A program made the position numbers and the translations under genes. The notes beneath the pieces were generated by a model. The model worked only from the letters and a program-made list of their open reading frames with translations. It was not told the origin of the DNA and made no database searches. Shown here piece after piece: positions 20,004 to 31,927 of a stretch of DNA of 64,000 bases. The stretch spans positions 275,698 through 339,697 of the forward strand of contig NZ_QGTJ01000005.1 of the NCBI RefSeq assembly GCF_003182095.1, read 5' to 3'. This stretch comes from Plasticicumulans acidivorans (GTDB lineage: Bacteria; Pseudomonadota; Gammaproteobacteria; Competibacterales; Competibacteraceae). The number at the start of each line of letters is the position of its first letter. Position 1 is the first letter of the stretch.

Positions 20004-20110
20004 GCGGCAAGGTGTTTGCTCTCCCCGGGGACGAACTCCGAAACGCCGCCTGCATCGGGTATCATCCGCCGCCTTATCGCGTTCGGGCCATGTAAGTCAA
20101 AGGCGATCTC

Positions 20111-22819
<2,709 letters not shown>

Positions 22820-22826
22820 GGACACG

Positions 22827-24059
22827 ATGATGGCTGTCAATCTGATCGCTCCCGCTCCGGGCAGTTTGCTGCCGATCACCGGGCTGCGTTTAGGCGTCGC
22901 CGAAGCGCACGTACGTAAGCCCAACCGCAAGGATGTGCTGGTGATGGTGCTGCCGGAAGGTGCTCGCGTGGCTGGCGTGTTCACTCAGAACCGCTTCTGT
23001 GCCGCTCCGGTGCAGCTGTGCCGCGCTCACCTGCAGCACGGCGAGCCGATCCGTGCGCTGGTGGTCAACACCGGCAATGCCAATGCTGGCACTGGCGACG
23101 ATGGTGTCGCCCGGGCCAGGGCGGTGTGTACTGAGCTGGCGGCTGCACTCGGCTGTGCAGCGGAACAAGTGCTGCCGTTCTCCACGGGCGTCATCATGGA
23201 GCCGCTGCCGGTCGAGCGCATCGTTGCCGGCCTGCCGAGCTGCCTCGCTGGTTTAAGCGAAACCGGCTGGGAGACCGCAGCTGAAGCGATCATGACCACC
23301 GATACCGTCGCCAAGGGAATTTCGAAGCACATCGAAATCGACGGCCAGCAGGTGACGGTGACCGGGATCGCCAAGGGCTCGGGGATGATTCATCCGAATA
23401 TGGCGACGATGCTGGGTTATATCGCCACCGATGCCGCGGTGGCGCCGGGATTGCTGCAGGCCATGCTCAAACGCATTGCCGATGAGTCCTTCAATCGCGT
23501 CACCGTTGACGGTGATACCTCGACCAACGACTCCTTCGTGCTGATCGCGGCAGGAACGGCAACGCTACCGGAAATCACGGACGCTTCCAGTCCGGCCTGT
23601 CAGGCGCTCGAAAATGCGATGCGTGAAGTCGCCATCTGGCTGGCTCAGGCGCTTGCCCGTGACGGTGAAGGCGCAACGAAATTCGTGACCATTGCGGTCG
23701 ATGGCGGGCGGGATCGTGCAGAGTGCCTGCGCGTCGGTAAAGCGATCGCCCACTCGCCGTTGGTCAAGACGGCCCTGTTCGCATCTGATCCGAACCTCGG
23801 ACGTATCCTGGCGGCCATTGGCTACGCGGGTGTTGATGATCTTGACGTCTCCTGCCTGCGTCTGTGGCTCGGTAACGTGCTGGTGGCGGAGCAGGGCGGT
23901 CGTGCGGCTGGATATGTCGAGGCGGATGCGGCCGCGGCGATGGCCGAACCGGAAATCATGATCCGCGTGGATCTTGGCCGCGGTCCGGTCTGTGATCGGG
24001 TCTGGACCTGCGATTTTTCTTACGATTATGTAAAGATCAACGCCGAATACCGCTCCTGA
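22827..24059 (+). CDS. argJ: Bifunctional ornithine acetyltransferase/N-acetylglutamate synthase ArgJ
   Basis: ArgJ moves the acetyl group from N-acetylornithine to glutamate (recycling pathway of arginine synthesis) and may also acetylate glutamate from acetyl-CoA. The 410-residue proenzyme cleaves itself before the threonine in [14 protein letters not shown]: here T194 is the new N-terminal nucleophile of the beta chain. N-terminal [14 protein letters not shown] and [11 protein letters not shown] are family motifs. It starts 7 bases after secA. A second ATG at 22830 is an equally good start. Confidence 0.95.
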   Translation: MMAVNLIAPAPGSLLPITGLRLGVAEAHVRKPNRKDVLVMVLPEGARVAGVFTQNRFCAAPVQLCRAHLQHGEPIRALVVNTGNANAGTGDDGVARARAVCTELAAALGCAAEQVLPFSTGVIMEPLPVERIVAGLPSCLAGLSETGWETAAEAIMTTDTVAKGISKHIEIDGQQVTVTGIAKGSGMIHPNMATMLGYIATDAAVAPGLLQAMLKRIADESFNRVTVDGDTSTNDSFVLIAAGTATLPEITDASSPACQALENAMREVAIWLAQALARDGEGATKFVTIAVDGGRDRAECLRVGKAIAHSPLVKTALFASDPNLGRILAAIGYAGVDDLDVSCLRLWLGNVLVAEQGGRAAGYVEADAAAAMAEPEIMIRVDLGRGPVCDRVWTCDFSYDYVKINAEYRS

Positions 24060-24062
24060 GCC

Positions 24063-25022
24063 ATGTCGATGCCTGCTGCTGCCGTTCGTCCGCTGGTCCA
24101 CGTTGCTGCCGGAGCCTTGGTCGCGGACGATGGGCGAGTCCTCGTGGCCCGGCGTGCAGCAAAAGCCCATCAGGGCGGCCTGTGGGAGTTTCCCGGCGGG
24201 AAGCTAGAAGCGGGGGAAGCGGTGATTGATGCGCTTGCCCGCGAGCTGAATGAAGAACTTGGCGTCGATCTGGAGCGGGCACGGCCTCTACTCAAGGTTC
24301 GTCACGATTATGCCGACAAGAGCGTGCTGCTCGACGTATGGCGAGTCGATCGCTGGCGCGGTGAGCCCCATGGGCGGGAAGGCCAGCCCGTGGCATGGCG
24401 TTTTCCGGATCAACTGAATCAGGCCGACTTCCCGGCAGCCGATGTGCCGATCCTTACTGCACTGCGCTTGCCTGAATGTTATCTGGTCACGGATGAACCG
24501 AGCGATGGTTTCACTGCGTTCCTCGATCGCCTGCAAGCCGCGCTGGCGCGTGGGGTGCGGCTGGTGCAGCTGCGTGCTCATTCACTCGATGAGACAGCGC
24601 TCGCTGCCCTGTATCGGCAGGCCCACACGCTGACGGCTGCCGCTGGGGTGCCTCTCCTCCTCAATTCAAGCCCCGAACTGGCACAGAAGCTTGGGGCTGA
24701 TGGCGTGCATTTGAGCGGAGCACAGCTGCGCCGCTGCCAGCAGCGACCGTTGCCCGGCGGATGTTGGGTGGCGGCCTCCTGCCATGATGCTGATGAACTC
24801 GCGCTGGCTCGGCGCCTCGGCGTCGATTTCGCCGTGCTTGGGCCAGTCGCTGCGACCATGAGTCATCCGGGGCAGGCGGGCATCGGCTGGAGCGAATTCG
24901 CCAGCCGTTGCGCCGCGACGTCGCTGCCGATTTATGCACTCGGAGGTGTCGGGCCGGGCGATCTTGAGACGGCCTGGGCGCACGGGGCGATCGGTATCGC
25001 TGCGATTCGAGCTCTGTGGTGA
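24063..25022 (+). CDS. mutT: Nudix hydrolase (MutT type) fused to a ThiE/TenI-like domain
   Basis: The 319-residue protein has two domains. Residues 10-140 form a MutT-type Nudix hydrolase with the complete Nudix box (G-x5-E-x7-REL-xEE-LGV, from GKLEAGEAV to RELNEELGV), preceded by GGLWEFPGGK. This domain is expected to sanitise 8-oxo-dGTP. Residues 145-319 resemble thiamine-phosphate synthase/TenI, but the usual substrate motif (HVGQED) reads HLSGAQL, and VQLRxK reads VQLRAHS, so TMP synthase activity is doubtful. The same fusion downstream of secA/argJ is known in pseudomonads. It starts 3 bases after argJ. Confidence 0.88.
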   Translation: MSMPAAAVRPLVHVAAGALVADDGRVLVARRAAKAHQGGLWEFPGGKLEAGEAVIDALARELNEELGVDLERARPLLKVRHDYADKSVLLDVWRVDRWRGEPHGREGQPVAWRFPDQLNQADFPAADVPILTALRLPECYLVTDEPSDGFTAFLDRLQAALARGVRLVQLRAHSLDETALAALYRQAHTLTAAAGVPLLLNSSPELAQKLGADGVHLSGAQLRRCQQRPLPGGCWVAASCHDADELALARRLGVDFAVLGPVAATMSHPGQAGIGWSEFASRCAATSLPIYALGGVGPGDLETAWAHGAIGIAAIRALW

Positions 25023-25510
25023 ACACAATAGGGGCAGCAGCGCGGCGGCAGATTGCCTTGCTGATCATCTCGCTGCTTGTGCTGGGAACGCTGGCTGGTG
25101 TGCTATCACCGCGTCTGACGCGTTGGCTTCACGGCCCGATGGCAGAGGGCATTCCTATGTCGCTTGATGATCCGGCCTGCCAACCGGTTGGAATTCCGTG
25201 CTCAGCGAGTGTGCCGGGTCTTGCGATCGCCTTATACCTCGGTCAGGAAGTGCAGCCGCTGAAGACCTTTCCTGTCGAGGTCATTACTCAGGGCCCAGTT
25301 GTGGATGCGGTCGAGATCGAGTTTACGATGGACGGCATGGACATGGGCTTGGCGCGCTTTCGCTTGCGTCTGCAGCCGAACGGAACCTGGCGTGGACAGG
25401 CTTTGCTGCCTGTGTGTACGACGGGGAGTCGTGAGTGGCGGGCTGAAGTGAGCACACACCGCAGCAGTCAGATTTTTCAGGCGTCTTTTCACTTCAGCGC
25501 CAGTCACTAA
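25019..25510 (+). CDS. Small membrane-anchored protein of unknown function, FixH/YtkA-like?
   Basis: A 163-residue product starts at GTG 25019, overlapping the preceding stop as GTGA. It has one N-terminal membrane segment (about residues 11-29: QIALLIISLLVLGTLAGVL), then a region expected to lie in the periplasm. A repeated-methionine stretch TMDGMDMGLARFRLRL, and the end QPNGTWRGQALLPVCTTGSREW, recall the beta-sandwich of FixH/YtkA-like proteins, some of which act with metal or oxidase assembly. Two cysteines occur in CQPVGIPC. I do not recognise a characterised family with certainty. It ends 18 bases before the convergent zapD. Confidence 0.75.
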   Translation: MNTIGAAARRQIALLIISLLVLGTLAGVLSPRLTRWLHGPMAEGIPMSLDDPACQPVGIPCSASVPGLAIALYLGQEVQPLKTFPVEVITQGPVVDAVEIEFTMDGMDMGLARFRLRLQPNGTWRGQALLPVCTTGSREWRAEVSTHRSSQIFQASFHFSASH

Positions 25511-25528
25511 GCGACGTATTCACGGCGC

Positions 25529-26299
25529 TCACAGTGCGCAGCATGCCAGTAGGAAGCCAATGTCCTCCTCTGTCTGAAAGGGGCGTTTGACGGGGCTTGG
25601 CTGTCGTAGAAAGCGCACGGAGTAGCGATGGCGTCCGCCGCTGATTTCAGCAAATGCATCGGCTTCGGCGTGCAGCCCGATGCGTACCAGCTGTACCAGC
25701 GGTCCAGAGGTGTCCAGTGTCTGCTGATAAAAGCCGCTTTGAGCAATCTCATGTACGGCTGGGGTACTGCCGCGCATGACTTCCAGGATCATGCGAGTGG
25801 CGGTGGCGATCGGTTCGAGTACATGCAGCCAGGCATCGAGCTGTTCGTGGCGGATTTCGGCATCACGATTGAGCCAGTAGTGTAAAGCCGGTAGATCGAA
25901 CGAGCAGCTGCCTCCTGGAATGCTGGTCCTCTGCCTCAGATTGCTGAGAAAGCCATTACGACGAATATCTTCGATTTGACGTGAATCAATATCGAACAGA
26001 GCCGATCCAGCATGAACCAAGTCGGGCAGCCGGGACATGATCTCTTCGTTGTCCTCATGTCCGCTGGATGTGCGCGCTACCAGAGAAGTGAGCCGTTCAA
26101 GCTCTTTGGATATCTCCGTTCTAACTTCGGCTCGACCGACTTGACTCAACAGCTCGATGAGAATCTCCAGTGCCGATCGGCTGTCCCAGATCGCCCAGCC
26201 GGCAGCAGCGTGGTGCACGCGAGCAAATAGGAACTCGAGTCGCAGCAACATGCGATAGCGTTCATTGAGAGGCTGTTCGTACCAGACAACGCGATCCAC
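25529..26299 (-). CDS. zapD: Cell division protein ZapD
   Basis: ZapD (DUF1342) binds the FtsZ C-terminal peptide and bundles FtsZ filaments. The 256-residue product begins close to the conserved YEQPLNERYRMLLRLEFLF, matching the E. coli start of the family. Later SFDLPALHYWLNRD and the region SGGRHRYSVRFL fit ZapD. The start is GTG at 26299 with AGGA 6 bases upstream. An upstream ATG at 26332 has no ribosome site. It is the last gene of the minus-strand pil-coaE run. yacG, often next to it, is absent here. Confidence 0.9.
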   Translation of the reverse strand: MDRVVWYEQPLNERYRMLLRLEFLFARVHHAAAGWAIWDSRSALEILIELLSQVGRAEVRTEISKELERLTSLVARTSSGHEDNEEIMSRLPDLVHAGSALFDIDSRQIEDIRRNGFLSNLRQRTSIPGGSCSFDLPALHYWLNRDAEIRHEQLDAWLHVLEPIATATRMILEVMRGSTPAVHEIAQSGFYQQTLDTSGPLVQLVRIGLHAEADAFAEISGGRHRYSVRFLRQPSPVKRPFQTEEDIGFLLACCAL

Positions 26300-26362
26300 G
26301 GCGGATCCTGTGCAGCAGAAAGGAGCGAGCATTGTCGGGGAAGGGCGTGTCACCGGCAAACG

Positions 26363-26977
26363 CTACAAACCGCACTCACGCGTTTGCGCAATTGAGAGGT
26401 AGTGCTTGTGCAGCTCTGCTACGGCTGCTTCGAGTTGCAGCAAGGTTCCATCATTTGCCAGAACGTCATCTGCGACAGCCAGTCGGTGCCCTCGCTCTGC
26501 TTGTGCAGCAACAATGGCGCGAGCCAAGGCTTCATCGTTACCATCTCGATCCATGACACGCGCCACTTGCTGGTCGGGGGGGGCGTCAATGACCAGCACG
26601 CGGTCCACCATCGCACGCATGTCGCCTTCGACCAGCAAGGGTACGACGAGAAGACAGTACGGTGCGTTCAGTGCAGCGATGCGTTCAGTTGCAAGCGCTC
26701 TGATGCGCGGATGGACGATTGCCTCTAGGCGGGATCGCACTTGTGGGTCGGCGAAAATACGCCGACGCATCTCGCCCCGGTCAAGTTTCCCTGAAGGCTC
26801 GATGACCTCTGGTCCGAAAGTTCGTTCAATTTCAGTGAGCGCAGGTGTACCGGGTTCGACGACTTCACGAGCCAGCAGGTCCGTGTCAATCACCGGAACA
26901 CCATATCGCTGAGCGAATAAAGCTGCAGCAGCGGACTTGCCGCTGCCAATTCCGCCAGTCAATCCAACGATGAGCAT
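26363..26977 (-). CDS. coaE: Dephospho-CoA kinase CoaE
   Basis: CoaE phosphorylates dephospho-CoA at the 3' hydroxyl, the last step of coenzyme A synthesis. The 204-residue protein starts MLIVGLTGGIGSGKSAAAA with the P-loop, followed by VIDTDLLAREVV, HPRIRA, and VPLLVEGDM. The ATG at 26977 lies one base after the pilD stop, implying coupling; upstream in-frame residues belong to the pilD overlap. The coding strand contains a C8 run (26576-26583) within codons for DAPPDQ. Confidence 0.95.
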   Translation of the reverse strand: MLIVGLTGGIGSGKSAAAALFAQRYGVPVIDTDLLAREVVEPGTPALTEIERTFGPEVIEPSGKLDRGEMRRRIFADPQVRSRLEAIVHPRIRALATERIAALNAPYCLLVVPLLVEGDMRAMVDRVLVIDAPPDQQVARVMDRDGNDEALARAIVAAQAERGHRLAVADDVLANDGTLLQLEAAVAELHKHYLSIAQTRECGL

Positions 26978-26978
26978 T

Positions 26979-27851
26979 TCAGAAACCGGCGAATTGTTGG
27001 TACGCGGTGACGATTTCAGCACCCCAGAGCATGCTGATCCATCCAGCTATAGCCAGAAATGGTCCATATGGAAGTGGATGCCCGCGTTCCAGTCGACCAC
27101 TCAACTGCAGCGCAATACCGATTACCGCGCCAACGGCTGCCGAACCAAAAATAATGACGGGCAGCATTTGCCAGCCCAGCCAAGCCCCGAGCATGGCCAG
27201 CAGCTTAAAATCTCCATATCCCATTCCCTCCTTGCCTGTGGTAAGTCGAAACAGCCAGTAGACGCTCCATAAAGATAAATATCCGGCTGCCGCGCCGATG
27301 ACTGCATCAGGTAATGGAGTAAATATCGGGAGTAGAGCGGCCAGCAAGCCCGCCCATAATCCGGGAAGAGTAATGGAATCAGGTAGTAGATAGGTTTGTA
27401 AATCGATAATAGCTAAAACCAGCAAAGCCCAGCTCAAACCGAGAGCTGCGATGCTCTGGGTTGTCCAGCCGAAATGCGCAACGACAGCTATAGATATTAG
27501 GCACGAAGCGAGTTCGGTGAATGGATAGATCCATGGAATGTTCGTACCACAACCACGGCAGCGACCACGCAGCATGATCCAGCTGAGCAGGGGGATATTT
27601 TCAAGCGGTCGAATTGGTCGTTTGCATTTCGGACAATGGGAGGGAGGTGTGAGCAGGTTAAAAGGCTGTTTTTGTGGTGGTGGGGCTCCATGAAGCTCGG
27701 CGCATTCGGCGGCCCAGCGCTGTTCCAGCATAAGTGGTAAGCGGTGGATAACCACGTTCAGAAAACTACCGACCAGCAATCCGAGTAGACCCGCACATGC
27801 AGTGTACAGAGCGGGTGAATTCGCCAGCAGTTGCCAAAAATCCATGTCCAT
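26979..27851 (-). CDS. pilD: Type IV prepilin peptidase/N-methyltransferase PilD
   Basis: PilD is an inner-membrane aspartyl protease that cleaves prepilins after glycine and methylates the new N-terminal phenylalanine. The 290-residue protein has a first membrane helix, a cytoplasmic loop with two cysteine pairs (CPKC and CRGC) that bind zinc, and about seven further helices. The two catalytic aspartates are in the first-site region DLQTYLLPDSITLPGL and in GYGDFKLL (the GxGD motif). It starts 1 base after the pilC stop. Confidence 0.96.
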   Translation of the reverse strand: MDMDFWQLLANSPALYTACAGLLGLLVGSFLNVVIHRLPLMLEQRWAAECAELHGAPPPQKQPFNLLTPPSHCPKCKRPIRPLENIPLLSWIMLRGRCRGCGTNIPWIYPFTELASCLISIAVVAHFGWTTQSIAALGLSWALLVLAIIDLQTYLLPDSITLPGLWAGLLAALLPIFTPLPDAVIGAAAGYLSLWSVYWLFRLTTGKEGMGYGDFKLLAMLGAWLGWQMLPVIIFGSAAVGAVIGIALQLSGRLERGHPLPYGPFLAIAGWISMLWGAEIVTAYQQFAGF

Positions 27852-27852
27852 C

Positions 27853-29088
27853 TCAAACCACAGAGCCGAGTTTGAATATTGGTAGATACATCGCGATGAC
27901 TAAACTGCCAACAATGCCAGCCAATAAGGCCATAACTAATGGTTCGATTAAGGTAGTCAGTGCACCGATTTTATTGTCGAGTTCTTCTTCATAGAAATCA
28001 GCAACTTTATCGAGCATGTCAGAGAGAGAGCCTGCTTCCTCACCGATAGAAACCATCTGCACGACCATATCGGGGAATAATGTTGTCTGGCGCATCGCAA
28101 AGTTAAGTTGCTGGCCGGAGGCAACGGCATCTCTCATTTCAAGTACAGCTTTTTCGTAAACGATGTTACCTGTTGCACCGGCTACAGAGCGCATGGCATC
28201 GACAAGGGGCACGCCACCTCCAAACATTGTCGCTAAGGTGCGAGCAAAGCGTGAATTGGCAGACAGTGTCATGATATTGCCAAGAATCGGTAATCGTAAT
28301 GATAAGCGATCTACGCTTTCACGAAAAGCAGCAGAGCGTTTATGCGACTCAATAAGCCCAAATGCTGTAATAACTCCGCCGCCGATTAGCAGGTACCACC
28401 AAGCTTGCATGAACTGAGAGGCGGAGATAACCATTCGTGTGAAAGCGGGCAAGTCAGCCCCGAATCCTTTAAATAAAGACTCAAACTGAGGAATTACAAA
28501 AATAAGAATAAAAACAGTGACTATGACGGCGACAAATAAAACAATGGTTGGGTATAGCAAAGCTTTTTTTACTTTTGCCTTTATGCTTTCGCTTTTTTCT
28601 TTGTAAACGGCAATTTTTGCCAGGATGCCGTCGAGCACACCAGCCTCTTCTCCAGCATTAACCAGATTGCAGTAAAGGTTATCAAAATATAATGGGTGGC
28701 GGCCGAGTGCTGCTGCAAACGGGAGTCCACTTTCGACATCCGTTTTGATTTCACGCAGCATGTCGCGCAGTTTTGGGCTTCGTGCACCATTGACAAGCAT
28801 ATCAAGCGATTGCACAACTGGAACGCCCGCATTGAGCATTGTCGATAATTGCCGTGTTACCAGCATGATATCGTGTGGTGTGATTTTGTTGCCAAAGGTA
28901 AATAATGGTTTTGGCTTCTTTTTAACCTTGCCGACGACAATGCCCTGTCGGCGCAATTCGGCTTTTACTAAGAGCTCGTTGGCGCTGCGTAATTCTCCTT
29001 TAACGCGTTTCCCTCGCTTATCAACCCCGTCCCATAAATACACCGTTTCCTGCGGGGATTGTGCGACTTTTGCTGGCGTTTTTGCCAT
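27853..29088 (-). CDS. pilC: Type IV pilus inner-membrane platform protein PilC
   Basis: PilC is the platform on which PilB assembles pilin. The 411-residue product has the two T2SF/PilC cytoplasmic domains (ITPHDIMLVTRQLSTMLNAG and SRFARTLATMFGGGVPLVDA), each followed by membrane helices, with VIPQFESLFKGFGADLPAFT between them, and ends with a hydrophobic segment and MYLPIFKLGSVV. AGGAGAG precedes ATG 29088. Base composition is odd: bases 28501-28560 contain only 20 G+C of 60, far below the dcw genes. Codons ending in A or T are common here. Confidence 0.96.
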   Translation of the reverse strand: MAKTPAKVAQSPQETVYLWDGVDKRGKRVKGELRSANELLVKAELRRQGIVVGKVKKKPKPLFTFGNKITPHDIMLVTRQLSTMLNAGVPVVQSLDMLVNGARSPKLRDMLREIKTDVESGLPFAAALGRHPLYFDNLYCNLVNAGEEAGVLDGILAKIAVYKEKSESIKAKVKKALLYPTIVLFVAVIVTVFILIFVIPQFESLFKGFGADLPAFTRMVISASQFMQAWWYLLIGGGVITAFGLIESHKRSAAFRESVDRLSLRLPILGNIMTLSANSRFARTLATMFGGGVPLVDAMRSVAGATGNIVYEKAVLEMRDAVASGQQLNFAMRQTTLFPDMVVQMVSIGEEAGSLSDMLDKVADFYEEELDNKIGALTTLIEPLVMALLAGIVGSLVIAMYLPIFKLGSVV

Positions 29089-29105
29089 CTTTTTGCTCTC
29101 CTGTT

Positions 29106-30857
<1,752 letters not shown>

Positions 30858-31236
30858 TTGGTGTCGCTCTGCACGTTCGCTTGGAAGGAGATTTCGCTGC
30901 TAGAAGCAGAGGACACTGTACTAATAGCATCGAATCGGTGCAAAGCGTGGAACGGGAAGCCGGCAAGGCCAGCAGAACAGATCAAGCAGGGGGGGGCGGA
31001 AAGAGCATCCCGGTCGATGGAACGTGCGTCTTTGTAAACGCCATGGATTTTTAAAAAGCGCTGATGATGCTTTAGCCTGATTCAGCGCAGTGATGAACAG
31101 TTTAAAGATTACGACGTATCCGTGATTAATTTATATCTGACTGATGATACAACGAGCTGCAAGCACGAATTTTCGTGATTGCAGCTCGTTGTGTGCCGTC
31201 TAAGTTAGTAATACGGCAGCAGCTGGACTTGAATCG
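30858..31236. other. Intergenic region pilA-pilB
   Basis: The 379-base region has no credible gene on either strand. It holds the hairpin downstream of pilA (31149-31192), an AT-rich part (31030-31140) and a G8 homopolymer (30989-30996) about 130 bases upstream of pilB. pilB probably has its own promoter here, but I could not identify boxes with confidence. Confidence 0.5.
31149..31192 (-). repeat. Long hairpin at the 3' end of pilA
   Basis: Arms of 21 bases (31149-31169 and 31172-31192, ACAACGAGCTGCAA and its complement at the outer ends) pair with a single mismatch around a 2-base loop. The hairpin begins 44 bases after the pilA stop. No U-tract follows in the pilA direction. Likely roles are transcript 3'-end protection or termination, so that pilin mRNA exceeds pilB mRNA. 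Confidence 0.8.
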
Positions 31237-31728
31237 TTAACCGCGGCAGGAGCCCGGTAAAAACTTCGCCGGGATACCATCAGTACCTGCAGGGCCGCAT
31301 ACCCACTTGAAGACCGGGCTGCCCATGTTGGTTGGAGCGGCCATCGCGGCCATATCGTTTGCATAAGGAGTCAAAACAATAGACTTGTTATCAATGTCGG
31401 TGTCGCCAAAGTTCTGGGCTGTGACGGTAATGACGCCATTTTTATCCGTTGTGACGCTTTTCACGTATTTGGTTGGAGCAGTACCGCCAGTGCCGGTATT
31501 GGCTTCACAGCCCCAGCCATTGGCTCCAGGTGACGTTGTCGAACTACCAGTTTGATAGACCTCTGTGATGGTTGTGCGACAAGCGCTGGCTGCCAAAACC
31601 ACTTCAGACATTTTGGCTTTCTTCGTGTAGTCCTGATACGAGGGAATGGCTACAGCAGCCAAGATGCCGATGATCGCGACAACGATCATTAATTCAATGA
31701 GGGTAAAGCCCTGTTGAGTTTTTTTCAC
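31237..31728 (-). CDS. pilA: Type IV major pilin PilA
   Basis: PilA is the structural subunit of type IV pili. The 163-residue prepilin has the class III leader MKKTQQG, cleaved by PilD before [20 protein letters not shown], with the conserved E5 of the mature form. The globular part has four cysteines: one in ASACRTT, one in GWGCEA, and a C-terminal pair in KWVCGP and PGSC that would close a D-region loop. The start is GTG 31728, chosen for AAGGAG 8 bases upstream and the short leader. The frame extends 32 codons further upstream without family resemblance. Confidence 0.95.
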   Translation of the reverse strand: MKKTQQGFTLIELMIVVAIIGILAAVAIPSYQDYTKKAKMSEVVLAASACRTTITEVYQTGSSTTSPGANGWGCEANTGTGGTAPTKYVKSVTTDKNGVITVTAQNFGDTDIDNKSIVLTPYANDMAAMAAPTNMGSPVFKWVCGPAGTDGIPAKFLPGSCRG

Positions 31729-31755
31729 CTTCGACTCTCCTTGTGGATAGAGGAA

Positions 31756-31781
31756 ATGGTCAGCGCTGCTAGAGTGACCAT
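31756..31781 (-). promoter_or_regulatory. Inverted repeat in the pilA leader
   Basis: ATGGTCA (31756-31762) and TGACCAT (31775-31781) are perfect 7-base inverted repeats separated by 12 bases, centred between the sigma-54 promoter and the pilA ribosome site, near the predicted transcription start. It could be an operator or an RNA hairpin. Confidence 0.35.
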
Positions 31782-31792
31782 GCTTTGAGTAG

Positions 31793-31808
31793 AGCAAATT
31801 GAATGCCA
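31793..31808 (-). promoter_or_regulatory. Sigma-54 promoter of pilA
   Basis: Read on the minus strand the sequence is TGGCAT-N5-TTGCT, one base off the RpoN consensus TGGCAC-N5-TTGCW, with the essential GG and GC at -24/-12. It lies 65 bases upstream of the pilA start codon. The adjacent gene encodes PilR, a sigma-54 activator, which is the known arrangement for type IV pilin control in Pseudomonas. Confidence 0.8.
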
Positions 31809-31927
31809 CCAACAATTGGTGCAATGCCGCAGCACGCTAAGTCAGGGTTTTTAAGGCTTAAGCGTCATCGGCATGGGGCAGGGCGTGTGGCTGGGTGACA
31901 ATTTTCGTCAGCTCTTGACGTCGAGGG

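Noticed and set aside
22890..23168. Minus-strand small frames opposite argJ and similar small frames throughout
   Set aside because: No ribosome sites, no motifs, and they lie fully inside well-supported genes.
24600..25022. Separate thiE gene
   Set aside because: There is no internal start or stop between the Nudix and ThiE-like halves; it is one reading frame.
26300..26359. Longer zapD starts (ATG 26332 and TTG 26359)
   Set aside because: They add residues without family resemblance and lack a ribosome site; GTG 26299 has AGGA at the right distance.
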